From positions 13,678,243 to 13,742,242 of the forward strand of contig OX419761.1 in assembly GCA_948567375.1 (NCBI GenBank): 64,000 nt of DNA, written 5' to 3'. This document shows, piece by piece, positions 45,879 to 58,140 of this stretch; the stretch's first letter is position 1; every line of letters starts with the position of its first letter. This DNA comes from Lunularia cruciata (taxonomy: Eukaryota > Streptophyta > Marchantiopsida > Lunulariales > Lunulariaceae). The position numbers and the translations under genes were made by a program. The notes under the pieces are model-generated. The model worked only from the letters and a program-made list of their open reading frames with translations, searched no databases and was not told where the DNA came from.

Positions 45879-46520
45879 TAACACTCATTTGTGCATGTGT
45901 GTGGTATTGTGATATTTAGTTTGATATTACAAGTACTTGAGAAATATTCTTTATATTGAGATAGAGGATGGTTCTACCTTAGTCATGATTAGCTAAACTT
46001 AGTCATAGCTAAGATAGAGGGAATTTTAATTTAGAGGAAGAGAAAAAGATGAGCACTACTATTTTGGATTCTAGTGTATTGACTTGGTATTATTCCTAGG
46101 TGTTTGGCTTTAAGAAAAGAGTTAAGAACCCACAAGCCTTTTTGTTTCAGATTCTTCTATAGTCCAAGGAAAGTCCATGTGAAAGAATCCTTGACTTAGT
46201 GGTTGGGTCAAGATAAGACCACACGTTTAGGAGAATATTCCGATGAATATGGATATTCCTTTAGCTTTTTTACTTTATTTGATTTTTACCCTAGTAACTT
46301 GAGTTACTCCAATAATTAGTAACTTTGTTGCGTAACTATTTCACAAGTATATAAACTAGTGGTGTGGAGGTACTCATCATCCTTTCATTTGTAACTATCT
46401 CTCTCTCATTGAGTTCTCTAAGTGAGAAATGTCTTGAGTCTTGGAGTGTTAGCCTTGAAGAATTTTGATGGAGTTGGGGTTCTTTGCTTTCTTAGTCTAT
46501 GATGCGCTACCATAATAGCC
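45879..46520 (+). mobile_element. possible solo LTR or LTR fragment
   Basis: TGTAACACTC starts near 45879, a TATATAAAC box lies near 46347, and a sequence with ATCAGAGG follows at about 46520. The order TG start, TATA and primer-site-like end is suggestive, but I found no second copy or target duplication. Confidence 0.3.
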
Positions 46521-47590
46521 ATCAGAGGTTCATCTTGAATGAGAGACAGGCCGGCTCATAGAATGTTTTGCGTAGCTCGGATATCTTACGTGCAATAGGG
46601 CAGATTTCTCATATAGATTCTATTGGGGCTTAACCCCAATTTACCTTTTTTGTCTCTCCCTTGTAAGACTTGATGGGGTCTTCCCATCCTTAGTGTTTTC
46701 TATGTGGTTTCACTTCTACCTTGTTTTCACATGCGATCTCTTTCTTTCTCTTCTTTTATAGAATATTATCAGGTATCAAGTCACGACTTGTTTAATTGGG
46801 TTGGAAAAATGACCAATATTGTATATTTTAATTAAGGATTTCAATAATGAAGGTATGGCTTTAGAGATTCACCCTGAATTAAATGGATTTCTGTACATGA
46901 GATTATTTTTCATAGTGATAATAATAATCTAATTCAGGATAATCTAATTCTAATTCTTGAAAAATTACTTCACACAAACTAGAAAACATTGATAGCTTAA
47001 GTAGCTCAGAATGTTATTAGAGTTGTTGATGTTCGTGCGAGGAATTAGATTTACGCACTGAATTTTCAAAAGGAAAATCAACAAACAAACAGATATATGC
47101 GTGTCAATAAAGGTAAAAGTTATTAACAAAGATATGTTTTTTCGGAATCAAAATATTCCAATATTCTAACCCAATCTTACTACCAAAAGGATTTATCATA
47201 GAAGAAACAGTGTAACTATCATGTTACTATGTTAGTTAATGTGGTATTGATCCTGACTCTTTACTTAGCATACACCGAGACTATTAAATTCTATTTCCGT
47301 GGAATATCTGAACAACCTAATAAAATTTCTGCTTATTTGAACTGAAGTTATTAAAAATAATGGGTCGAGAAAAGAACTTCTACCACTACCAGTTTCGAGG
47401 AGATGGAAAATTGATTCAAATATATTCCGATTTAGCATCATGGATGATAGTCTTACTCAAGGAGTAAGACACTGAGGAGGAAAAATGAAGAAACTATTTT
47501 GGTCCTATTTATGTTGAGATAGTGGTAACTAAAGTGGCGATATTGTAGGAGAATAAGGACTTGTAGATCAAGTTAGAGTCAAGTTCGTCA
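46520..47590. other. AT-rich interval without recognisable genes
   Basis: There are short open frames only and no motif. It precedes the 5' untranslated region of the CCDC124 homologue, where the base composition changes sharply near 47600. Confidence 0.5.
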
Positions 47591-47599
47591 GAGCAACTT

Positions 47600-47920
47600 G
47601 AACTTGTCCTTCAGCTTATCCTTAGGAGGGGAACATGAGAAACAACAACTGCAGCTTTCTTCGGACAAACGTCGAGAGGAGAGCGAGGGACAGAGCTGCA
47701 ATCCTCCCAACAGAGTGAGAATTGAGATCCTTCCAGTTGTCGATTCGTTCGCTTTCTGTGAACGATCCAGAAGCAGACAATCTGAGGTTTCTGAAGCAAA
47801 GGTTTACGAGGAGAGGCCGTTTGTTTGTTGTGTAAATTTTGGAGATAGGTGAAGGGTTGGAGTGGAACGGAGCGATCAATTGAGGGACGGGAGGAAATTG
47901 ATTGAGAGAGAGGAGGCAAA
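47600..47920 (+). promoter_or_regulatory. probable 5' UTR/promoter-proximal region of the CCDC124 homologue
   Basis: The DNA changes here from AT-rich to mixed composition and becomes purine-rich (GAGAGAGGAGG) just before the ATG at 47921. No clear TATA box is seen. The start context AGGCAAAATGCC is acceptable for plants. Confidence 0.45.
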
Positions 47921-49376
47921 ATGCCGAAGAAGATGGGGATCAACAGCAAGGCCGAGGAGGCGAGAGGGCGGAAGGCAGCGGTGGAGTCGGAGAAGAAGGC
48001 GAAGGAATTAAAGCTGAAGGACGAGCAGTTCTGGGGCGAGGCGGAGGGGCAGAAGACGAAAGCTGCGAAGAAGAAGGAAGAAGAAGCGGAGCGGAAAGCA
48101 GAAGCGTCTGCTAAGAGAGCCGAGGCGAAGAAGCTTGCAGAGCAAGAGGAGGCGGAGATCGAGAGGAGTTTGAAGAAGGTTGACAAGAAGTCCGCTCGTG
48201 TTGCTCTTCCGGTGCCGAAGGTCACAGCAGCTGACCTTGCCAAGTTTAAGGAGCAGGAGGAGAAGGCTTTGCAACAAGGCGCGGTGGCAGCGAAGAAGCG
48301 CGAAACTCGAACGGCGAACGAAGATGAGTACGAGAAATTGGTAACTTTTGAGAACACTAATAGGGATGATGCCTTGGTGGATGCGCGTGATGTGGACTCC
48401 GCTCTGGCGCAGATTGTTATCACTGATCCTACCGCCGATCGTCACCCCGAGAGAAGACTGAAAGCTTCTTACAAGGTTAGTGTTCACCTAGTGGAACATC
48501 TATGGAGAGTATGATCTCCTTGGCCGTGATTGATGTTATTCTTAATGTGTTTTCACCATGTCCAGGTTTAGGATCACGATTGACTTGTTAGGGTTCGGAA
48601 TCTCCATCTGTAGACTTGGATTGAGACTTTGCACAGTTCACAATATGCTTTTCAATGGTTTGGTTTCACGCTGCTAACCAATGCTGGACATGAATTTTTG
48701 GATCTGCTGTGATATCCGTGTCGGATATCACTTCACCTTTAGTCAGTGATGAAGTGTGGAGGTCATAAATCGACATGGAACTATTGTAGGAGGAGCCCCA
48801 GTTCACCTAATAATTAGTGGTGAAATGTAGAGGAGTGTATAACGGACAAAAATATTGATCTGTGATCATGATTTGTAGAATCTAGTGGTGATTTATTCCC
48901 TTTTTCTGTTGTTCCCTTAACCTCACAATGATTATACGGTATCGGGGCGTATGAACCTATTGGTCAGAATCTTTTCCAGTACGTGGGACTCCCCGAGGAC
49001 ATTGTGAATAAATGGGATCACCGTATACTTGGCCCTGAGAAGTCGCGAATTAGTTCATGCTTCTTCTTCTGAGGAATATAGGTTTACTTCGAATTGGCCA
49101 CTTCAATTCTCTAGTAGTATCAGGTTGCGTTGCTGATGCCGAAGTCCTGGTAAAGGTATCGGAGTCGAAACCAAGAACTTCTCCATTTTTTCGGTGACCT
49201 CTTGCTTATTTGCTCTTAATTTTTTGCTGCAGGCTTTTGAGGATGCTGAGCTTCCGAAGTTGAAGCAGGAGAAACCTGGCATGACACATACTCAATATAA
49301 GGATTTGATTTGGAAATTATGGAAGAAGTCTCCCGACAACCCTCTCAACAACCAGCCTTCAACCCAGGGCAAGTGA
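47921..49376 (+). CDS. CCDC124: CCDC124/Lso2-family ribosome-associated coiled-coil protein, two exons (47921-48475, 49233-49376)
   Basis: Exon 1 runs from ATG 47921 for 185 codons to AAG|GTTAGT; a 757-bp intron ends TTTTTTGCTGCAG; exon 2 adds 47 codons and TGA at 49374-49376. The 232-residue protein begins MPKKMGINSKAEEARGRKA and has a highly charged Lys/Glu/Ala coiled coil to about residue 110. A conserved C-terminal half follows, with a DRHPERRLKASYK-AFEDAELPKLKQE block across the splice junction and a TQYKDLIWKLWKKSPDNP end, typical of CCDC124 and its yeast counterpart Lso2. The family binds idle 80S ribosomes near the intersubunit tRNA/mRNA sites and helps restart translation after stress through Dom34/ABCE1-type splitting. 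The phase-0 intron and unbroken frame make this an intact host gene. No neighbour is functionally linked. Confidence 0.95.
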
Positions 49377-51550
49377 AAAGACTGCATTTTTCCCATCACT
49401 TCTCTGGTGAATATAAGGTTCAAGCCCCCTCGTCCATTCAGAAATCGAAGCTGCTATTCTGAATATCCTCCAGATGTTCATGTGCCGCTTTGTTTCTTTT
49501 GACGTCAAATGAGGTCCAAACATATTGGTGTGCGCGCTATAGTAGCCGGAGCTTGACAGCAGACGGTGGTCCTTTAGATTAACCTAACCGGCTGCTCTCT
49601 GTAATGATAGCGGGTCAATGCCTGTACAAATTCAATTAGTAAGATCAATCATTCGTCAGCAGGTAGCTAGGACTGTGTATAACTAATTAGTGCGTGACAT
49701 GTAAAAATGAAATGTTGACAGACTTATAGAGGTCTTCAACAACCATATCTTCTTGTATCGGGAGGTCCCAGGTGGTTTGATGTGCATGGATCTTACAACC
49801 TTTGAGAGATTAGAAGTTTGTTTTCAAACTCTGGGTATCTCAAAATTTTTGCCAACTCAATTTGCTGGCTTTTAATGAGAGTCATATCTCAAGTGCAGCA
49901 CAAGTGTTCTCCATTGCTTTACAGACTGGTAATGGATAACTCCCATTCTTCCTCATGTTTATGTCATCTCTTAGTTCTTACGAACTGGGGGAGTACCCAA
50001 CTGAATGGCGAACGTAGATAGTTGTATGAGGTGGTCACATGAGTCAGACCCGGCAATGCCCAATTGAGGGTTTCTTACCTCATAAGGCAACCGGTTCATG
50101 ATTAGGACTGTAGTGACCTTTACATCTTATGACCGAGGGGGTTTTCACCTTTGCGGTTCTAGACAAGGAGGAGGAGGGTTATCCTTGATGTGTTTTCCCC
50201 ACTTGGGTGAGGTTCCATAACAAAGAACTGGTCCCGGCTCATGTTCGCATTCTGTCTGGGATGTCTCTACAGTCTTGACTTTTGATAAATAAATCGAGGA
50301 GGCATTCTAGATGTATTTCCATACATTTACAAAGGTTGCACAACAATCAACCTTGGACCTAGCTCCATAGAAGCTGAATCTACTGAATTCCCTAAAATCG
50401 AGTCTTTGAAGACGTGTCGATTCCAGACATCCTCAAGGAGACGTAGTTCTTATAGTTAGACCTGTCTTTATATGAAAGTATACGGAAATATATTGACATT
50501 GTAACTCAATGGCCATGCTCTCCTACGACCAGACAGCCACAAACATTATCTGGTGGAAGGGTGATGACCAACTCAAGGTGCTGTAGAGAGGTCTTGATTC
50601 AATCTTTGTGGAACTATACCCGGAAGAAGACAGGTGAAGGGCTGCCGAAGTTCACGCAGCTGTTTGACCATTTGGTAACGAATGTAGATGCGTCCTGCGC
50701 CAGGTGACCTACGGCAGTCATCTTATTTTTCCAGTCATCTTATTGTTTCTCATTCTGCGAAAGCGTCACGAGTGGTGAACATGATCATGTTCACCATTCC
50801 TGGCGCTCCCGTTTCTGATCACTCAGCATAGAACAACAAAGATGAGTCGAAGTCCTCAGCAACTTAGTTACAAAGTGACTAGGAGATGCACCAAAAAGTT
50901 CTTCCCAGTATTTTGTGTACAATTTGCTGGAATGTATTTCTACATGGACGATATGCTTTGAAAGTACTGGCATCAAAGTGAAGAAGTGAAGACGAAAGTA
51001 ACGAGTTATTTCCGTGACACGGTAAGGGGCTTAAGGAGGTGAGATTTATATCCAAAAGCGATGTGCCGGTTTTACACGCGCGTTCTTAGAGAGTATTGGA
51101 ATTGAACTGAATGCGTGCTCAGACAATCTTTCGACTCGAGATTCATATCGAGATCAAAGCATTTGAGCGAAAATGTCTGGAGCTGAAGACGCGCAACCCG
51201 TACTCAGTAGCACTGCCACCTGTTACAGTATGACCTCGGGATTCGAAGCGGACATCCAGAATACCACGGTAAGACTGGACTGCACCATAGATGCAGGACT
51301 AGTTCCCCACAACGCAAATGCAACATCGTGAAGGGCGCAGCTGGATTGGGTAGTCTATTCTTGAGGAACCCTCATGCTGGTGACGTCGACCCCGCAGATT
51401 TCCCCGACCTCTCTTGGCAGATTTCGCCGACCTCTCTTGCCCGACTCACATGGTTATATCATGGTTATATCGGGTTCCTGCACGCCCATTAAAAGACAAG
51501 GATCGGGTAACCAAAGTTCTGATAGAGTTCATAAACATGGAAGGTTTGCT
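49377..51550. other. 3' flank of the CCDC124 homologue, no further gene
   Basis: The composition remains balanced to about 51.5 kb. Several short open frames exist (for example 49818-50021 plus, 50791-50976 minus) but none shows motifs or splice-consistent extension. The 3' untranslated region probably ends within the first 350 bp; no clear AATAAA is seen. Confidence 0.5.
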
Positions 51551-52689
51551 TGATGTATAGTATCTGAACGAGAATCTATATGTCAAGCATCCTTGTGGCC
51601 CGAAGGCCATTTCACAAGGTTCAATGATACATGTCAAAATTGATTGACAGCAGCCTCTTAAACATTGAGGGAAAGAGGATCTTAATGTGTCCATGGGAGG
51701 ACATAGGTCTGGCAACTAACTTTGATTTCCGACAGTCACATGAATATACTTGTGATGGTAAGTCACCTAGGGTTATTGATTGGTGTTAACAAGTAACCAA
51801 ATTTTGGACTAGTGCATGTCGAAGTAAAAAAATCAGGACTTGCAAACATTTGCAGGACTTATATCTTTTGGCTCCCATATCCGTTTTGAAAAATTTCAGG
51901 GCTTACAAACATTAATATCTTTGGGCTCCCATATCAGTTTTGAAGAAATTCAATCTTGCGTTCAATCTCACGGTTCAATCTCGAGTTGAATCTCAAATGT
52001 CAAGAATCAAAATCACATGTGTATTTGCTTGGAAAGTCGAAGGGCTCGTTCTCGGGGAAATGGAAGCATGTCATAGAATGAGAATTTTGATAGTTCTAGT
52101 GTATATTATATGACCCAACCCATAAACCTAGAAAACTTCCTGGAGCTCTAGAGTTGCTTGATGTATAGGCTCCACGGTGGGTCTGCATGTCAGGCAGACC
52201 TAACGTGCATATGAGCTCCGTCAGAATTATGGTCATCGGATTTTGTCTTTTAGTGGGCTCCCGAAATCCGATAGTGCCATGTGAGTCGGGTAAGACTCTA
52301 TATGTCAAGGAACCCTGGAGCTTTGTTTCCTGTTTCTTGCTCAAAATGGCTCAAATCATAAACCTTTTTGGGTTAATGGCCAGGTTATATACTATACAAA
52401 TTAAGTATCTAGTTACCTTTTCATTTTATATTTTATAAATTTTTTTAACTTTTCTAGAATTTTCTTAGAACGAGCCCTTTGACTTTCTAAGCAAGTACAC
52501 TAGCAACTTTGATTTCTGACATTCGAGATTGAACACGCATGTAATATGTCACAACTTTTTCAATTCTAGACCTTTTGTATTGTTGTATAGTTTAAATTGA
52601 ATGCTTTTTAGTGCTTGTCATGTGTGATTCAAAAATGAAAACAATGAATTAATATTGTTATGGGATTTTAGGTCTAAAATTTCTTTGTC

Positions 52690-53497
52690 AAGCTAAGTTT
52701 CTCCATGTACATTTTTAAACTTTGTGTAGAGGAATGGAAGAGATGTACATAATAATGAGAATCCCTCCAGAGCTCTTCCATCGATGGAACTAAATACATT
52801 GGTGAGAGATTTGCAAACTCCATCCAAGAAAAAGCTTGGTGCAAATAAGAAGAAATCAACATCAAAAGATGTTCTTGTGATAGGTATATTATGACTATTT
52901 CATTATGTACACGTAGATACTACTCCAAAATAATCATTATATTTATTTTTTGTGTATTGTTGTCTATTGTGTTTATAGGTGTTTCTGTTCCAACAAAGAT
53001 TAAAGTGAAATGGATTTCTTGTAATGTGAGGCTTTCAGGATATGTATGAAAACATTTATTTTAATCATTACAAGCAAGGCAATGTTAGTCATGATCAATG
53101 GAGTGTGTTTACTAATAGGTTCAATGAAGGTATTGGTATAACATCACCTTATGAATCACAAATTTTGAGGAACAAGCTTGATACTCTAGTTAAAAAATAC
53201 ATTTGAGAAGGAAAACAAACCACAAGAACAAAGTCAAATTCATGGGAGTTCTATGAATATATGCACAAAATTAGAGGTGATTCACACCAAGAACAAGACA
53301 TTCAAGGAGCATGTGATGGTAGTGTTAACACTTTAGCAACTAGTGAGAGAGGATTTATAGACTTGACTGATGAAACTATTGATGGGAGTGAGGAAACATC
53401 TCATATAAATCAAATTGAACAATCATATATGGATACTTTGATATTAAATGATGAGAGTGAAATAAACCAAATCTTTGAATATGTGAAGAAGGATTGA
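52690..53497 (+). pseudogene. trihelix (Myb/SANT-like) reading-frame relic, left copy
   Basis: An upstream segment with LPSMELNTLV and LQTPSKKKLG (52780-52880) precedes a possible intron, then WSVFTNRFNEGIGITSPYE, KLDTLVKKYI and NSWEFYEYMHKIRG (53100-53280), the helix pattern of Myb/SANT-like DNA-binding domains. An acidic tail to 53497 follows with DLTDETIDGSEE and FEYVKKD. One stop in the domain and frame changes show decay. Such domains occur in host trihelix factors and in transposon-encoded proteins; its place in an inverted repeat favours the latter. Confidence 0.6.
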
Positions 53498-54094
53498 CAG
53501 CTGAATCTGAAGAGCCCTCTTTTGTTCAAAATGGATGTGGGAGCAAGAAAATATTAATGTTTGCAAGCCCCAAACTACTTACTTGATATACTCTAGTCCA
53601 AAAGTTGGTTACTTGTTAGCACAAATTAGTAATCCTAAGTGATTTAAAATCACAATTATAATTATATGGCTGACATATGTCAAGGTTAGCTGTTGGACTT
53701 ATGCACTCCCATGGACATGCTATCATTCTCTTTTCATCAAGAGGCCACTTCACATTGGCTCAATGGTGGACATCAGTTCTAACGTATGCTAGCCTCTTAA
53801 ACAAAAAGAGCATCTTAGTGTGTTCATAGGAGAGCATAAGTCCGATAGCTAACCTTGAGGTACGTCAACTGCATAAGTATAATTGCAATGGTAAGTCACT
53901 TAAGATTATTGAGTGGTGCTAATAGGTAACCAAATTTGGACTAGGATGTATCAAGCAAGTAGTTTGGGGCTTGCAAACATCAATATCTTTTGGCTTCCAC
54001 ATTCATTTGAACAAAAGAGAGCTTGTTTGATTAAGCTTTCAATCTTCCTTCACATATTTGGAGACTTGTGGTATTTCTCTCTCATCATCAAATA

Positions 54095-55009
54095 TCAAAG
54101 CATCCATATATGATTATTTAGTTGGTTTATATGAGATGCTTCCTCACTCCCATCAATTGTTTCCTCAATCAAGTCTACAAACAATCTCTCACTAGTTGTT
54201 GAAGTGTTAATATCATCATCATATGCTCTTAAAATGTCTTGTTCTTTGGGTGAACCACCTCTAATTCTTTGCATCTGTTCATAGAACTCCCATAAACTTG
54301 GTTTTGTTCTTTTGTTTTCCTTTTTCAACTTTGTTTTTCTAACCAAAGCATCAAGAAAAACAAAGTTGACAAAAAAGACTTGACAAAGTTGACAAAGTTG
54401 TGAGGCTCTTTTTGGATATGTATGAAGACATTTATTGTATCATTGCAACCAAGGCAATGTTAGTGAGAATCAGTGGAGGGTGTTTGCTAATAGGTTTAAT
54501 GAAGCTATCAATATAACACCACCTTATGAGCCATAATTCCTCAAAATCTATGGCTCATAAGGTGGTGTTCTATTGATAGCTTCACTAAACCTATTAGCAA
54601 ACATCCTCCATTGATCTTGACTTACATTGCCTAGATTGCGATGATTATAATACAATTTTCATACATATCCAAAGAAAGCCTCACATGACTATAAATCCAC
54701 TCCACTTTAGTATTCTTTGAAACATAAACACTTGTAGTCACAATTGACAATAATAGACCAAAAATTTACATAATGATTATTTTGGAGTATTATCTCAGTT
54801 TACATAATGAAAATCATACCTATCACAAGAGCATCCTTTGATATTGGTTTCTTCTTTTTTGCACCAAGCTTGCAAATGAGCTTTTTCTTGGATGGAGTTT
54901 GCAGATTTCTAACCAATGTATTTGGTTCCATAGGTGGAAGAGCTCTCAAGGCATTCTCATTTTGTGCCATCTCTTCCATTCTTCTATTATAATGCCAATA
55001 GCTAGACAT
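54095..55009 (-). pseudogene. trihelix (Myb/SANT-like) reading-frame relic, right (inverted) copy, LTR upstream
   Basis: The minus strand carries MEEMAQNENALRALPPME and NLQTPSKKKL (55009-54800), and, after an AT-rich intron-like gap, SLWEFYEQMQRIRGGS and a DLIEETIDGSEEASHINQ tail (54346-54095). It is the mirror of the left copy with different lesions. The domain between about 54340 and 54560 is rearranged, including a local inverted duplication around 54530-54545. Confidence 0.6.
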
Positions 55010-55584
55010 TATCTAGAGGTGAAAATTGGTTTAGTAATATCTGGGAGTATGTTATATATATATGATAAACTAAGTACATTGGATAGAGGTATAACCAAAA
55101 GATTACTTCTACTAATAATGCAAGAGTCAAGAATAGCCTAAAAACTCAAAGCTAATTTTGGAGGCCTAAACGGATGAATTAGGCCTTGAGAATATGTAGT
55201 CTCTCCCCCCTCTAGAGGATAGGCTGGCCTTCCTTCCTCTAGGTTTGTCTCATTGAGAGCTTTCCAATGGTACCTCACTTATTTGATTATGAGATTCCTA
55301 TAGGGAGATTCCCTAAAGATTCCATCTAGTCAAACAAGTTTGACAAACCAAATAGGACAAGAACCGACATGTCACCCATCTAGATAACTAATCTAAGGGT
55401 AGAGCTTGCCAACATGTCATCAATCCATGTATTTGATCCAAGGGTGGAATTTCCTTTGAGGGGATCCTCTTTGCTATAAAATAAGAGAAGGTGCTCCATT
55501 AGGGCATCAAAGTATTGAGTGTCAAGCTTGACTTTTCTCTCTTGTATCTCTCTTGGAGAGTTCTCCTGTCCTTAGAGTATTAGA
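54988..55584 (+). mobile_element. solo LTR, short subtype (597 bp)
   Basis: Collinear with the LTRs at 19213 and 25086 but lacking their 156-bp internal duplication and more diverged, like the solo LTR at 7186. It interrupts the right arm of the inverted repeat; the uninterrupted left arm reads TCTAC at the matching site, and the flanks here are TCTAT (54983-54987) and TCTGC (55585-55589), which gives a target duplication with one later change in each copy. Confidence 0.87.
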
Positions 55585-56839
55585 TCTGCACAAAGTTCAA
55601 AAATGTACACAAAGAAGCTTAGTTTGACACAGAAATTTCAGACCTAAAATGACACAAAAATACTAATTTATTTTCTTTATTTTTGAGTCACACATGACAA
55701 GCATTGAAAAGCATTCAATTGAAGCTGTAAAACAATACAAAAAGTCTAGAATTGAAAAATTTATGATACATTACATGTGCATTCAGTCTTGAATGTCAAA
55801 AAGAAAGGTCAATGGTGTACTTGCTTGCAAAGTCAAAGGGCTCATTTTAGAAAAGCTTAGATTTGTCATAGAATGGGAAGAATTTTGAAATTCAGGGTAA
55901 ACAAGATAGTTATATTGTATGTTATGTAGCCCAGCCCATTAACCCAAAAGATCTCCCATTTGAGCCACTTTGAACAAGAAACAGGAAATGGAGCTCTAGG
56001 GCTGCTTGACAAATAGGTACTAGCTGAGAGTTTGCACATCAAGTAGACATGATATGCATATGAGCTCCATTAGAACTTTGGCTACCAAACCTTGTCCTTT
56101 TAGTGGGGTACCAAAGCCCAATATAGCAATGTGAGTCGGGTAAGTGTTTAAGAGGCCAATTTACATTAGAAATAATACACAACATTGAGCCATGTGAAGT
56201 GGACTTCTACATCAAAGGAACTGCTTAAGAAAGAGTAGGCAGGTCCTATCTAACAATTTGTTGCCATTGAACATATTGCTCATAACCTAAGTTACAACAA
56301 TCGCCATCAAAGGAATGAGACTGTTGAGGGTATCATAGGATAGCTCTTGTAACCAATGTTACATCTAGAGGTTGTGCAGTAGGTATGAAAAAAATTGACA
56401 GTTTGTTAGATAGAGTACTTTTTGTTGCTTCAAACAACTTAACTTCAAAGTTAGCAAAATTTAAGGGAATTGATATTTCCACACCCCATCTTTTACTATT
56501 TCCATGCTCCCTCCCCACTATCCTAACCTAACCCATCACACCTCCAACACCACTTTATCTCACTTCACACATTCACCCCAATGAACCAAACTACCAGCTA
56601 TCTTGTCTTCTCTTCAATGCATTTGTCCCATCTTTGTTTTGTTTTCTCTTTGAGTGACCCCTCCAACATTTGAGCCACATGGAAAATAAAGAAATGATTG
56701 ACTAAAAGAAGAGGATCACAATCAGCAGACAAGAAGTTTCTTGTCTAGTTGCAAATGGCATATTTGGGTTGAAAGCAAAAAAATGAACAATCAAAGTTGA
56801 GTGACAACAAAAACAACCATAATCCTGCACCATCAACGG

Positions 56840-58060
56840 ATATGGCAAGGCACCCAAGCTTGCATTGATTGTCTGCAATTGACAAAGACCATGTCAAGCA
56901 AATGGCTATGATTGGAATTTTGGCACATCAAGGCTTGACTATGCTCCACCACAAGTCACAAGGTATTCTTGCAATTATACAAACAATTTACAACAAAAAG
57001 CATAGATATGACAAGAGCAACTTGTTGGCAAAGCGTTGAACAAGGCCCTTATTGATGAGCTTGTCAAGAATGATTGGAATTACCATGCAGAGTTTGATGC
57101 ATAAAATCAAGTATCTTGTCTCTTTTTTTCCCACTCTTATTCTATTGCTATGGAGAAAAACATTCTACCATGTCCTCATTTTTTATTACATCTAAAAGGT
57201 ACCGTTTTAAGATGCTTCTTCTGGTCAGAATTGGAAAAACCATGCATAATACCAGTTTTTTTTAGCATTTTCCTTCCTTTCAATGAAGAGACATTGGTGT
57301 ATTTATGGGTAGTGCATCAAATCTGAGACAATGTATTTTTTAGTGATGACATTTCCAATGTGATTGTAACTAAATATGACTTGGATCTAATGGTTAGTGT
57401 TGAACAAGCCTTCCTAATGTGCAACATATCTTGTGTATTTGGCACATTGAAAAAATATCCTCACTCAATGCAAGAGACATTTTGAAGATGAGAGAAATTT
57501 CAAGACTTTTTGAAAGCTTGGGCATCAATTTGCAAAGCCAACAACATTTCTACTTACAAGACTCAATGGAAAGAACTCAAAGACAAGTACAATGTGTTAG
57601 TAAGGCCGTCATATATTTGTCAACAACTTGGCTGTACATTGCTAGAGTGTTTGTAAAAGCATAGACAAACATTATGATGCACTTTGGTAACACACCAACT
57701 TTGGCTATTGAAGGGGTACACTCAGTTTTGAAATAGTACTTGTAGGTATCAACATGCAATTTGAAGATTATGCAAGAGAAAATTGCACAAGTGATCATAA
57801 TGCAAGCAAGGGAGTTTGCTACAACAACAACAACAAAAAAGCCAAAACATTTGCATGTTACATCACCTTGCTACACCAACCTTGTTGGCTTTGGTTGGAT
57901 ATGTGAATTTTATATGCATTGAAAAAAATCCATGAGCAAAAAAATGACTTGCAACTTACAATTGAAGCTTTTAGAGGACTCTCAAACTTCCATATGAACA
58001 TGAATTGGCAATCTTGGGAATTGCTCAATTGACATTGATCTTGTCTATTGGTATAGGCAT
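56840..58060 (+). pseudogene. Mutator-like (MULE) transposase relic
   Basis: Plus-strand frames with frequent shifts show the MULE/FAR1 order: a DNA-binding N-terminal part with DKDHVKQMAMIG and a GILAIIQTIYNKKHRYD-like block (56880-57010), LIDELVKNDW (57055), the GTVLRCFF block (57200), NVIVTKYDLDLMVSVEQAF (57355-57410, second catalytic Asp region), the ILCIWHIEK block (57420-57450) and WASICKANN...TQWKELKDKY (57510-57590). THQLWLLKG-type and EGVHSVLK sequence follows near 57700. MULE transposases cut and paste DNA at long inverted ends. No intact frame remains, and no SWIM zinc finger is seen after it. Confidence 0.8.
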
Positions 58061-58140
58061 TTCATCAATGTACAAGTAGCAAAGAAAATTGTTATTGCAA
58101 GTGATATTCCACTAATTGTCCATTGGATACAAGACCAACT

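Larger units (their letters stand above)
51560..56215. repeat. composite inverted repeat (foldback-like) about 4.6 kb
   Basis: 52300-53500 on the plus strand is collinear with the reverse complement of 54100-55980, interrupted by a solo LTR. 51560-51960 is repeated directly at 53740-54050, and part of it in inverted form at 56150-56215. 51960-52330 matches 55780-56150 in direct orientation. 51975-52180 is an inverted repeat of 52300-52520 around a spacer of about 120 bp. The arms contain trihelix-like coding remnants. This looks like two copies of an element with long inverted ends that inserted or recombined head to head. Confidence 0.75.

Noticed and set aside
47611-48423. Minus-strand open frame of 270 codons
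   Set aside because: It is antisense to exon 1 of the CCDC124 homologue; its Ser/Ala/Phe-rich translation is the mirror of the Lys/Glu/Ala coiled-coil codons.
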